29,109 bases of DNA from positions 1 through 29,109 of the forward strand of contig NW_026570612.1 of assembly GCF_019649055.1 (NCBI RefSeq). The letters are read 5' to 3'. The position numbers and the translations under genes were made by a program. This stretch comes from Paramacrobiotus metropolitanus. Lineage: Eukaryota; Tardigrada; Eutardigrada; Parachela; Macrobiotidae. Every line of letters begins with the position of its first letter. Position 1 is the first letter of the stretch. The notes under the pieces were generated by a model that saw only the letters and a program-made list of their open reading frames with translations, did not search any database and had not been told where the DNA came from. Below are positions 1-9,695 of this stretch, piece by piece.

Positions 1-99
1 TAATACGCTTTTATTAATAATCATCGCATAGTTATGGTAATAATAGTTATGGTAAAGAAATAAACACGCTATATTAATCACAACAGCAAAACTTCATTT

Positions 100-715
100 A
101 AACTATCCACTCCGTCCATCGTGCCAAGGACAGATGCTGCATTACCGCGCAGAATCTCCAACGATAGTCGTTGACGCAAAACTCATGTGATCGACGCTCT
201 CCTGTGTGCTCCTGAAGTCTTTTGCCCAACTCCTTCACAATGGCGATAGCCGACGGGCCCCAAGGACCCATCGTCTCGAAGGCGATCGGAGAAAAAATGT
301 AGCGCCCTTGCAGATAGGCATACAACCGGGACTTCTTTTCTTCTGCTCGTACAGCAGCAGCACCTGCCGTAATCGACGTAAACGGAAGATGGGAAAGGGC
401 CTTTGTGTCGACGCACGTCACATCCCAGGCCAGACACATTCCTCTTTTCCAGGCGAAAGTTGTACAGCCGTCAGGGCGTTGATCTGTTGTGGAGGACGTG
501 CCGCGTGGTTCGAGCTTAGCAGGGACACCAGCTGAAACACAAGCGCGGCACACAATACTGTTAAGCCCTCCATGGCGCGCATGCCTACCGGCCGAGTAGG
601 TGCATGTTAAACCGTGGTGGCCCAACTTGTCAACATGTTTGTGACATTTGGTGCAGTTATGTGGCTCGCAGATATCCGCTCCGAGACGCAGGCCAATCGA
701 AATTCTACATTTAAT
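100..715 (-). pseudogene. 3' fragment of RLE-type non-LTR retrotransposon ORF
   Basis: The reading frame runs without a stop from about 715 down to about 100. It matches, block by block, the end of the larger element at 11411-12394. First comes a Cys/His zinc motif (C-x3-H-x2-C-x2-C, then HHGLTC), next an RHARHGGLN block, then a restriction-endonuclease-like core (QRPDG followed by AWDVTCVDT), and last the tail with ETMGPWGPSA. Everything upstream (reverse transcriptase and N-terminal finger) is missing, so this is a 5'-truncated copy, as expected for target-primed reverse transcription. Apparent ATG starts are irrelevant because the fragment begins inside the ORF. The tail is interrupted only by its natural end near 100. 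Sequence divergence from the 11.4 kb copy is large, so it belongs to a different subfamily. Family assignment is by motif order from knowledge of R2/NeSL-like RLE elements; the exact clade is not resolved. Confidence 0.75.
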
Positions 716-1390
716 TAAACTTCTGTTGATCTGTTTTGTTGATTTGATAGTATTTTTATAGAATGGATCTCTTTACTCACATCGTGTCCATGAAATTGTA
801 CTTAACGGATTTGATGTGATAAAATGGAATAAGAGATTCGATGTTTTTATTAGCATTCGAGCACACACAGACAGCGGCGACTCGTCTTCTTGGTGGATTC
901 CGGAGGATGTTGAGCCTCAACGGAGCTCGGCATCCCCCCAGAGGCATGTGAGCGGGGGTTCACTAGCGTTCACACTCGTGGCGCTACTCTCCACTGGATT
1001 ACGTGTCTGTGTTGTGTTTCGCTCTGATTGGCTGACGGCTACAGCCGTCCATTGTGTTGTGCCTTGTGGGCAGGACTTAGCCCACGTGCGGAGCAGCATG
1101 GATTTGGCTCTCCGATCGATGTTCGCGCTGTGTGGCGCAGTGTTGATTTTCGCTTGTCGAAACTTTCAATATTCATTAAAAGTTAGCAATTAGCTGTGCG
1201 GCTTCGCGTGTTATTCGCTGCTCGCAATACTTTACAGCATTGCTCACTACGCGGAATCAGTTCAGTTCTGGTTGCCGTATATAGATCTTTCTGATCTATC
1301 ATAATACAACGGATAAAGCCTACGGTAAAGGTTATTCTAAACGGCTTTTGGGGAAGGTCAATTAGGACGGTGAAGTTTTCGCGGCGGCAA
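716..1390. other. no gene recognised
   Basis: A moderately GC-rich stretch with a 125-codon plus-strand frame at 816-1193 that shows no recognisable motif. The composition and the TATA-like string near 1278 would also fit a solo LTR, but no second copy exists in the window to test this. Confidence 0.4.
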
Positions 1391-1462
1391 AGGCAAAGGT
1401 AAAGGCAATGTTGAAAAAGGCAAAGTGAAAAGGCAAAGGCAAAGGAAAGGCAAAGGTAAACG
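1391..1462 (+). repeat. degenerate AAAGGC simple repeat
   Basis: A run of imperfect AAAGGC/AAGGCA hexamers. It would translate into Lys/Gly-rich peptide in several frames, which makes it superficially histone-like, but no conserved domain follows. Confidence 0.7.
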
Positions 1463-1617
1463 TGGCCGACCCCACAATTCCCGCTAGCGGTCTAACATGT
1501 CGGACAGAGACCGCGTCGCGCTTTAGTTTTCTCGGTTTCTTGCCTACATAAAGAGTGCACTTATTGGCCGAGCGAAGCGAGGCCTTCTATACTCAGCTGG
1601 CCAAAAAGTCGAGTGTT

Positions 1618-1634
1618 TGTGTGTGTGTGTGTGT
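1618..1634. repeat. (GT)n microsatellite
   Basis: Eight to nine GT dinucleotides. They lie just downstream of a G/C-rich block at 1565-1584 containing GCGAAGCGAGG. Confidence 0.8.
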
Positions 1635-1639
1635 ACACG

Positions 1640-3040
1640 ATAACTTTCGAAGGATTTCCGCTATCCTTCTCAAATTTTGCACGATGATAGAATGATCCAA
1701 AACTGAGGTCGAGTTCGTTAATGAGCCTGATCTGACCGGAAATAGGGAAGATCTGGGACTCTGATTAACATAGCGGTCTACGGAGAATGCACTGTCACAT
1801 TTGGCTTACCACAAGCTTATGGTTACCTGACTGGGCCAACTTATAAAGTCATACATTTACAGTCGCCAGGCAGCGCCCTTCTTTTAGCGCTTGAGTGTAG
1901 AATTCCGAAAGGCAACTTAGAACTGATTTAGACAATTGCCCCTTCAGCAGCTCGCGCGAACTGGGACAAATGTTCCTATGATTTGTTTTATTGACGCTGT
2001 CATTTGGACCGTGGTGAATAAACGCGAAACAGGCTATTAAGTTTCTTATAATTATTAAAACACCACCGTCCACCGAAGGCGGAGCCGCAGGCGACGCCGA
2101 AGCTGCGGCGCGGGCGGAGCCCATAGACAACAAGTGAAACTTTCTGCATAAAAGTTATTAATTTTCAAACAGAAAAAACAAAATTCGTAAAACTAAATGC
2201 AACGAAAACCATTATGCGGAATGCAAAAAAAGAGCCTTAATTTGTGCCGTGATATTTAGAATTCTACCAGGCTTTACTTGATATGTAAATATAATGTAAT
2301 GCATGCGGTAAAGAGAGAAAGAAGCACAACTAGCGGACTGTGCACAAGGACCGGGAAAGATACCGATACATGTTTTATCGGCTACCAACTGAGTAAAGCG
2401 TTGCGAGACTATGTTTTTCAAAGTACTGTACAAAGTACTGTACAGTACTTTGAATTCAGTAGATTAGGTGTATAGTTATCTCGTACGAGATATAATTTTC
2501 GGTTACTCTATGTATGCGTTCATGAAATTGGTTTAATTGGATACTTTCGCACCTTACTGCTTAAATTTAGCATTAATACAACAAACTTTTTACTTTTCGT
2601 AATCTTCCAAAATTAAAGTTTGTTTGAAGTGTTACTTACACTTATATGCTGGGTAACTGCGGGAAGTTTTCAATTGATCGTATTTCGCTTTTGCAGGCTT
2701 TTAAACGCGGCCACAAATGCCATAAAAATAAAATGCCATAAAAAAACTCTAAAATTTAGACACTGGACAACTGCAATCGGTACATTAAACACCGAATGCG
2801 CTAAAAACTACTGGGTAGCCGCTATGCTTCTGTAGAATACATAGGCGGTTCTGTAACTTAGTTAGTCCTTAGTTTTAAGTTTAAGACAGTTCGTAGTTAC
2901 AGTTAAACGATAAACTTTCTACAGTGCGAACCCATGCGAGGCCTGCTTTGCGCGACAGAGAGAGCGTACACCTAGTATATTGTTAAACAGAGCGTTGCGG
3001 ACTGATTTTGTCTTAATTAAGTGGACTGAATAGCATTTTA
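1640..3040. other. no gene recognised; one short palindrome
   Basis: AT-rich DNA with only short frames lacking motifs on both strands. A 22-bp perfect palindrome lies at 2431-2452, next to a direct repeat of its left half. Confidence 0.5.
2419..2452. repeat. 22-bp perfect palindrome with a duplicated half
   Basis: CAAAGTACTGT followed directly by its reverse complement ACAGTACTTTG occupies 2431-2452. The 12 bases CAAAGTACTGTA also occur immediately before, at 2419-2430. Confidence 0.85.
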
Positions 3041-3041
3041 G

Positions 3042-3320
3042 TTGCTTCTTGATAGCAAAGAACGGACTCTGCAGGCTCATCGGTTGAAGGTTAAAAATTC
3101 GAAAGCTTCAGTTGATTGTGACTATAAATGTGCGGATTGCAAGCGAGCGTGCGTGCGGCACAGTTTAACGTGGATTAATGCAGAACCGACTGGCGATGTC
3201 GCTATTGCTTCTTGTGAATTATGTAGTAATAAAATTCATTACTACCGAATTCCCAATGGACTAATAGCGATTCATAAATTAGATTCATTAGGCGGATCTT
3301 ACGATCCAGCTGCTGCATAA
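3042..3320 (+). CDS. possible exon of a small Cys4-type protein (unknown)
   Basis: A 92-codon open frame with no internal ATG. It begins right after a TTTTAG that could be a splice acceptor, so it is better read as an exon than as a complete gene. The peptide has two CxxC pairs about 35 residues apart (CADC and CELC), with Cys and His between them, which is the spacing of a small zinc-binding unit. I do not recognise the family. The stop at 3318-3320 follows a Gly/Ala-rich tail. No second exon could be placed with confidence. It may equally be a chance frame or a transposon remnant. Confidence 0.22.
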   Translation: MLLDSKERTLQAHRLKVKNSKASVDCDYKCADCKRACVRHSLTWINAEPTGDVAIASCELCSNKIHYYRIPNGLIAIHKLDSLGGSYDPAAA

Positions 3321-3875
3321 TCCTGAATTTCTGTACGAAGGCACACCGTCTAAATGCTGGGATTCCACTCGCCAGCTGGAAATTTAGACTTTGCGGCGCG
3401 CTACATACGTGTACCTGCAAATCCAGTTTCGTTTGTTGAATGACCAAAGAGCAGAACTGTAAAGGCAATGGTAAACTGCAACACTAACTGCAACCCGTAA
3501 ATGCATCGTTCCGGATTAAGGTAGAACAGAAAACAGCAAAGACAAGAACAATAATACACCGCACAAAACTGTAACACAAGCAAACGAACTACCGAGTAGG
3601 AAATTTGTTCTATAACCGCTGTAGGCAGTTGTGATTCATGCAAGCGATACGCACGAAGGCAGTTTTTAAAGCTTATGTGCCACGATGGCAAATACCATCA
3701 GAGCGATCCTAATACTGTAGTTACGGAAGCGCATTAATTTCTTGGTTTAGAGAGGCTCTGAGAAGTTCGAAGGCCTGTCTGCTGCAATTCTTTTGGCGAT
3801 CATCAGGAACACGGCATTCTCTAGGCCATATTGACAATTCAAGTTTCTTAACCAATTGCCGTTAGTATTGAGATA
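3321..3875. other. 5' flank of the F-box-like gene; no gene seen
   Basis: No supported gene was found. The minus-strand frames here have no domain and overlap each other, as expected of chance ORFs. Confidence 0.4.
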
Positions 3876-3877
3876 CA

Positions 3878-5687
3878 ATGCATCTGTACGAAAACTATAA
3901 CCGGTATGTGTACACATGGAATGCCGTAGACGTAGAAGTCGACGGACTGCTGCAGCACGGGCACGTTATCGGACTGGAAGCTATTGATGAAACTGCGGAA
4001 CGTCTGATCGTAGATTTTGGTTGTCCGGAGCAGCGCGCGGTGCCAGTTGAATACGGGAAAATCTTCCACTGCGCTGATAATGAAAACATCAGAAAATATT
4101 CTGTCGATTTCCAATACAACGGGCCCGGCGATATATTATCCGACGCCAACGCGGATGGGATTGACACTGGCGTGGAAGTGTTGCTTCGCGATCCTTCAGA
4201 CCGTCCCTGGAAATGGTATCCAGCCAAATTTCTCATGTCCCGACTCGAGTTCGTTCTGGTCGAGGTTACGCTGGGCGCTCAGGTGTGCCGCGAACTGCTT
4301 CCCAATACACAAGTGCGCCGACCGCCATCAGAAGAAGAAATTCAGCGCAGAAAACTGCAACCGGGTGTTTTCGTGGTTCTCTCCGGCTGTAGCAGTAGAA
4401 AGTATTGGACACCGTTGGACCCGCGGTAGCGTTGCAGTTAGAACCAGAGCGTGTCCAGAGTTCGACGGTTTCACGCTGCGGCTGTGAGAGCCAAGCTCTG
4501 TTGCCAACGGAAGTTCATGAGGCGAAGGAAATGCCGGTCGAGAATCTCCGAAATGCATTTGAGCAATATCGCGTCCGTACAAATAATTCAAAAAAGTGGA
4601 TGGAAATGCAACAGCAAAAAGTGGAAGGATATGTTCTAGAAAGAAACACTGTTGACAGCTTGGACAATGCCGCTCTGGTACTTCTGCCGGAGATTTTGCA
4701 GGAGGTCTTCCTCTCGCTGAACACCATCAACCGGCAGCGCTGCTGACGCGCCTGCCGTTTATGGGAAGAGATTCTGACATCACTGGAGCTCTGTCGCGAC
4801 GTCCGTTTGAAATTTGTGAGCAGAAACGACTTTCCAAATGTACCGAAATACCGAACATACGCATGCATCATTAAGCACATAACACCGGCCACGCGTACTA
4901 TCTGCATGAGGGGAACCGGCTTCTCTCCTTTGCTTTGCCACAGCCTAACACCGGATTCCTGCGCGGTCGAGCAGCGGAATGTATTGGTGAGGTCGTCCAA
5001 ACCTTGGGCATACGGCTGGACCACTTGGTTGTGGCCAGGAACTGGACCAGCTTCTGGTGGGGTTGCACAGCGAATGGATCAGCCAGCTCTTTGCTTGCGG
5101 CGTTGCTCAGAACAGGTTGGACTCTGCAAGAATTCTTAGACCATATTGCAGAGACGTATGCCAGCATGTCGTCCTGGTTTGATCGGATAATCTGGAAGAA
5201 CTATGTGGTGCGGCTGAATTGCCGAACGAAAGGCGACATGTGTATCTCTATTCCGCACGCGGTGCTGCACCTGCGCAGCATTACCACGGAACACCTTTGG
5301 GACGTTTTTGAGAGGCATGTGCTGGACGATGAGCCGCTGGACGTGGAGCGTACCGTCCAGTGGACGACGCAGCAGATTCAGTCAAAGTCTCGCCAGAACT
5401 GTCTTCTAATCATGCAGGTCAGGTTCGGGTGGTCCGCATAAGTTCGTGCAAACTGAAATGATAATCTCTTACAGATTCTAATGACACACCAGGTCGGCGA
5501 TCCGCGCCCTTCCATGGATCTTTCCGCGTGGAATCAGGAGCTAGAAACTCTGGACCGTGTGGATATTCGGAAATTAAACCGAATCACTTTAACTGCTCTG
5601 TCCGGATGTGTGACGGAGCCTGATGACGCGTCGTTATCGCCCAGCGAGAACTCAGAGCCTCTGACGAAGAAGAAAAAAACGACATGA
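3878..5687 (+). pseudogene. Tudor/Agenet-like plus F-box protein gene, broken
   Basis: It starts at an ATG (3878). The first 183 residues contain two segments resembling a tandem Agenet/Tudor pair of the FMRP type: VDVEVDGLLQHGHV...LIVDFGCP, then GVEVLLRD...WKWYPAKF. A second frame (from about 4405) leads to an F-box (LVLLPEILQEVFLSL, then RACRLWEEIL at about 4690-4790). The C-terminal part, from about 4935, is a Trp-rich region of unknown fold, then a Lys/Ser-rich tail. F-box proteins normally tether substrates to SCF ubiquitin ligases; the Tudor-like part would be the reader. Defects: a one-base frameshift near 4405, an in-frame TGA at 4744-4746 inside the F-box (consistent with CGA to TGA), and another one-base shift around 4905-4960. 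The 57-bp intron at 5418-5474 joins phase 0. Either a pseudogene or a gene with assembly indels; the TGA argues for decay. Confidence 0.6.
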
Positions 5688-5797
5688 CGAATTTGACTTT
5701 GTCATTGGCCACCGCAAAGCATGCAGTTAAGACCCCTTTATCAGAAAATAAATAGAGATTTGCAGCGGTAAGAAGAAGGCGAATTAGTTGAACTTGG
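5018..5797. repeat. inverted duplication, left copy
   Basis: This is nearly identical to the reverse complement of 9696-10487. It covers the 3' half of the F-box gene, its intron, stop codon and about 110 bp of 3' flank. The two copies point outward from a 3.9-kb spacer that contains the GPCR and a fold-back element. Confidence 0.9.
5418..5474 (+). other. 57-bp GT-AG intron
   Basis: Donor ATGCAG|GTCAGG and acceptor TCTTACAG|ATTC join two frames in phase 0, replacing an ORF that otherwise ends after RFGWSA. The same intron with identical length occurs in the inverted copy at 10031-10087, which supports it as a genuine gene feature. Confidence 0.75.
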
Positions 5798-6069
5798 ATA
5801 TTGTCCAGTTGAACGTTTTTAATTGTTAATAATGTGGCGTACGAGTATTGTGCGATCTGTTCCGTGCCGCCCACTTAGGGTTACATAGCGCCAGCCGCTC
5901 AGACAGGGTTGAAAAACAGCAGTGTAACAACAACATCGAAACATAACACGAAATAAATAAAAAATGTGCAAAGTTCCAAAAAAGCAGTTAATTTGTAACC
6001 CTTAATGGTTGTGTTGTATTCCGAAAGAAGAGTGAGCTATCCGATGCAAAATCATATGCGGCAAGGGCT

Positions 6070-7224
6070 TTAAAGTGGATGGGAAGTTATCACCGCACTG
6101 GAATTAACCCCTGTCACCTTGCTGGATTGAGCCACCGTCGACATGACTTTTGATGAGGTTACCCAGGGTAATTTGCTTCTCACGTCCCGCATGACATCTT
6201 TGTTCATGAGTAACAGGAAAACCTGGGAAATACATTTTATTGTAAAGCTATTCAATTAATGCGATTCAAAATATTTTTGTATTAAAGTAAAAGCATGCTT
6301 ATGATACAGTAATAAGAACTACAATAATAATACATAATTCATGATTAGTAATTAATAATACAATACTTACAGGGCTTCCAGCATAAGCCACTTCCTGCAG
6401 CAGCTGCAGCCATCCAGATCGCACTTTAATTCGAAGAAGAATTTTGGGAATCCAAACACAGTAATTGGTTGCGGAAGGTAGCATACCGTGAACCAGATAT
6501 ATGAGCCGAAAAGGAGTCGAAAGGTGACGAAACGCTTTCGCTGTACCGGAGACAATGTTTCTGTCTTGACCTTTTTGTGTTTAACGATAAGAACGGCTAG
6601 ATAGCATACTCCTTGGACAAACAGGGGGAAATAAATTCCCAGCGCGCCAACGGTATTGGCAATCAGTGGCCCTGTTGAACCAATGTATCCGCAGTCGAAC
6701 TGGCGCTTTCCGAAGAAATTCCCAAAACCGTAAATTCCCGGTGCGACCAATGTGGCACTTAATGCTGTACCAATAAACCATGGGAAAATGATCAGAAAAA
6801 TCGTAGCGCGTCTGGTAGTGATTGTGCTATATATTTATGGGGAAAAATCAGAGCCATGAAGCGGTTCACGGCTAAAAACAAGGACGCCCACATTTCAGCG
6901 AAGGTCGTCAGTTTGCCGAAGAAATGCGCCATCGTGCAGTTGAAGGCGGCCATGTTCATCCCCCAGATCACCCAGCCGGTGGCCATCGAGATCGGATTGG
7001 AGATGCCGGTTTCGAGAACGTGGAGGAATTGGCTGTGGGCGATCAATATCCCGGATCCGGTGTGTAATCTCGATTGCGTGGCGATTATTGCAATTAGTTG
7101 TAAAGGACAAACATGTTCCCGTGATGAACACAATCGTGTAGATGGACACAATGATTTTCAGTTCGGTTTGACCTTTGGCGAAAGTGTCCGAGATGTTCGC
7201 TTGGACGTCCGATGCGTTAATCAT
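6070..7224 (-). pseudogene. rhodopsin-like GPCR with three frameshifts
   Basis: The ATG at 7222-7224 opens an extracellular N-terminus with two N-glycosylation sequons (NAS, NIS). TM1 follows (IIVSIYTIVFITGT), TM2, then TM3 ending in NRFMALIFPHKY, which stands where DRY normally is. TM4 (TIFLIIFPWFIGTAL), TM5 (ALGIYFPLFVQGVCYLAVLIV), TM6 (LLFGSYIWFTVCYLP) and TM7 follow. TM7 is split by an intron at 6223-6370, with SP|VFL occupying the NPxxY position, and MNKDVMRDV starts the cytoplasmic tail. The frame changes near 7115 (net +1 base), near 6830 (net -1) and near 6440 (net -1). Seven helices in correct order make the identification strong; the ligand is unknown. Family members with NRF-type motifs are typically invertebrate chemo- or peptide-receptors (inference). 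The shifts could be decay or sequencing indels, because no in-frame nonsense codon was found. Confidence 0.7.
6223..6370 (-). other. 148-bp GT-AG intron in the GPCR
   Basis: Donor CCCT|GTAAGT (read on the minus strand) and acceptor TTTCCCAG|GTTTTC connect two TM7 halves in phase 0. Confidence 0.65.
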
Positions 7225-7560
7225 GACTTCTAATGGAAGAAAACGCTGGTTTATATTAGACTTTCATACAAAATCGTAAATGAGTGTGGCTGGCAATGAG
7301 ACGGATTGGGAACAGCGTCAGTAGATACCGATGAACGCATACGTGTATCGTGGATCTTTTAGAGAGGGATATAATTGTTTATGCCTGGGGAAGAGGATCC
7401 GTTTGTGTCACATCCGCGGGTGGCCTCTAATTATCGCATCTGTTTCAGCTCATAATCCACCAGATGATGCTCGATAAAACTTAGCAACTCGGATACCACT
7501 CATCGCATTCGCCGCTAGTATGGTAAATTGCCATTTTCGCATCAGGTGGAATGCAGTCTC
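7225..7560. other. GPCR 5' flank; no gene seen
   Basis: Upstream sequence of the minus-strand GPCR. No coding motif or clear core promoter was seen. Confidence 0.35.
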
Positions 7561-8392
7561 TGAAATTTGGGCACCGCGACATTTCGCCGCGGACAACTAG
7601 TCGCAGGACTTTTGGTCGAAGACATTTCACCGCAAGGCAATCTCGCCGCGCGACGTTTCGTCGCATGACATTTCGTCGGTAGGACTTCAAGCCGCGAGAC
7701 TTTCCGCCGCACAGCCGTTTCGACGCAAGGACATCTCGACAAAGCGACATTTCAAATTTCAGATAAATGATTTACTAAGCTAACTAAAAGATTCAGAAAA
7801 GTTAAAACTGGAAAACAAAACAAACCGAACAATCTAAGAAAACCTAAGAACCTAAAAACCTAAGAAAACCTAAGAAACCTAGGAAATCTAAGAAACCTAG
7901 GAAATCTAAGAAACCTGAGAAACCTAAGAAACCTAAGAAATCAAACAAACATAAGAAACATAAGAAACCTAAGAAACCTGAGAAACCTGAAAAACCTCAG
8001 AAACCTAAGAAGCCTAAAAAACCTAAGAAACCTAAGAAAACCTAGGAAAAAATAAGACAACCTAAAAAAGTTTAAGAAGGACTAAGAAGCCTAAGAGAAA
8101 CTAAGAACAAGCCTAAAAAAGCTGGAAAAACTAGTGAACATTAAGCGCGGCTAATTAAGTTTCGGTGATTAGACGCATCGTTCGAAAAGTCCCAAGGCGA
8201 ATTGTCCGCGGCCAGACGTCTGGCGTCGAAATGTCGCAAAGTTAAAATGTCTTAAAACATAAAGTCCCAAACCGAAGTGTCCCAGCGTCCGATTGTCCGG
8301 CGACGAAATGTCTTCGCGGCGAAAAGTCGCGCGTCGAGTTTAAGTGCGGCGAAATGTCACGCTCCCTATTGTCCGGGTGCGGAAATTTGGCG
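7561..8392. mobile_element. fold-back element A with CCTAAGAAA core
   Basis: The left arm (7561-7755) is a string of about 12 degenerate 15-16-bp units with consensus GACATTTCGCCGC. The right arm (about 8165-8392) is built of the same units inverted (GCGGCGAAATGTC). The outer ends are also inverted: GAAATTTGGGCACC on the left and, in reverse complement, CAAATTTCCGCACC on the right. The core (about 7780-8120) is an imperfect array of CCTAAGAAA-type nonamers on the plus strand only. There is no transposase, so the element is non-autonomous. Structure resembles fold-back elements whose terminal repeats are made of sub-repeats. Confidence 0.75.
7780..8120 (+). repeat. (CCTAAGAAA)n-like array
   Basis: A purine-rich array of imperfect AAACCTAAG/CCTAAGAAA units with frequent single-base variants, forming the core of element A. 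Shorter traces of the same motif occur at 16745-16772, 20480-20540, 9515-9545 (inverted) and 27950-27972 (inverted). Confidence 0.85.
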
Positions 8393-8564
8393 GTTACGTT
8401 CAGTGTCTCAGTTATTAACTGAACAATTGACCACGGATAAATAAGACGTCTGAATCTATACGCTTGCTCAGATTTACACCAATCAAATCGATTAAATTTT
8501 AGGCGGGGAAAAAGCATAAAAAATCGTTATTCGTTATATGGATCATAGATCAGGGTTCCCCGGG

Positions 8565-9060
8565 TGAATTCAAGGATTTCCGATGAAGCCGATCAACTCG
8601 GCAGAAAATGTCCCAGATATCCTGAGCATCGTGAGCAGGTAGAAGAGATATCGCAGATCCTAGACGAAAGCCTCCTTCCGGCGCTTACTGCCTGCAGCCA
8701 ACTGCGCTATACTTCCGGCTTGAATCGAGCGGGTCTGCACGTGAATCACGGCCACAGTGCCCCAGCATGGTGCATCCCACACACCGCCCTTACCATTACA
8801 CACATGATTTATTGCCACACCATCCGGTTGTTTGCCGTCACTACTCGAAAGTCCAGGCCGCTTGGTTTGGCATGGATACGCAGCCAATATTTATTATTTA
8901 TGCAAATCCGCACTTAATCGATTATATGCTCTTGTTTTCGGGTCGTTGCCTTCCCCCGCACCATTGTTGCGAGCACCTAGGTGGGATACAGCGCAGTGAG
9001 TGCAAATTAAATGGATGCGAATTGCAGTCACACAAATAGCGGGACATGGGACAGGTTTAA
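8565..9060 (-). pseudogene. degenerate relic of RLE-type retrotransposon ORF end
   Basis: Between 8887 and 8660 the minus strand reads GLSSSDGKQPDG, then GGVWDAPCWGT, aligning with DGKRPDG...IWDVTVCDT of the copy at 11411. After an in-frame TAG at 8660-8662 the same frame continues with SGTFSAELIGFIG, the equivalent of the ETTGTCGAST block. Upstream, about 9060-8890, a poorly preserved ICTHC...TRAYNRLSADLHK stretch corresponds to the zinc motif and RH..LN region. The match is scattered, so this is an old, decayed copy. Confidence 0.5.
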
Positions 9061-9545
9061 TCAACGAGAGCTGCTCACCTGTGTCGCGCAAATGTAACGC
9101 AAGTGTTTTTGGTGGATCATGCTGCAGTATGCGTCATAAATCACGTACATATTTATAATCCTGACGGGCGTGTTCAGTATGGATACGGTCGAATGCACAA
9201 TATATCTTGTTGTGGTAAGGAAGCCAATGGCCGTGCCTTGAACGATAACTAGCAAATGTTGGAGCGTGAAGAAAGGAATGTATTATAGTGCATGTTCTCC
9301 CCTGCACAAAACATGCGCGCTGCTGTTTGCCACAGCGGTAACTTTACCCGGACGCTGGCCGATGCTGGCATCATTGCCAAATCTCACAACATCCGGTTTC
9401 CCTTCAAACAAAGCCCGAATAGGGAAAAAAACTATAACGGAAGTAACGGCATTGTTGCTTGAATTTTATCATGTTAACTTGTTGGATTTCGTTTAGTTTG
9501 ATTTTCTGGGCTTTGTTAAGTATCTTAGGTTCTTTTAAGTTCTTA
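9061..9545 (-). other. hydrophobic coding relic with splice donor, unidentified
   Basis: The minus-strand frame 9255-9061 contains a hydrophobic run (GTAIGFLTTTRYIV, later IINMYVIYDAYC) and ends at CACAG|GTGAGC, a good donor. It looks like a membrane-protein exon, but upstream it meets stops near 9283, and I cannot name the family. The remaining sequence to 9545 shows no gene. A short inverted TTAGGTTCTT-like string is at 9525. Confidence 0.2.
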
Positions 9546-9693
9546 GAATCGACGTGCTACTGAACAAGGGGTTCCATACATGCAGTCTTTTAAAGCTTGT
9601 ATTAAAGCTTGCATAATTTGTGACATAATTATAAGCCGACACAGTTTATGTATCAGCACGATTGCATCGAAGATACAGATATGAATTATTTTA
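9546..9693 (+). repeat. repeat R, intact copy (empty insertion site)
   Basis: About 148 bp starting GAATCGACGTGCTACTGAAC and ending near CAGATATGAATTATTTT. The same sequence occurs split in two at 11296-11318 and 14847-14980, interrupted by the large retrotransposon. This copy therefore shows the uninterrupted target. Confidence 0.85.
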
Positions 9694-9695
9694 CT

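Noticed and set aside
816-1193. 125-codon plus-strand ORF
   Set aside because: No motif, no splice context and a composition like its surroundings; possibly part of an LTR but unsupported.
1391-1500. Lys/Gly-rich AKGKAKGK-like reading resembling a histone H2A start
   Set aside because: It is a simple AAAGGC repeat; the sequence after it has no histone fold.
7780-8120. CCTAA-containing array as an internal telomeric repeat
   Set aside because: The unit is an imperfect nonamer CCTAAGAAA, embedded in fold-back arms; it does not match a known telomere unit well and recurs only in these elements.
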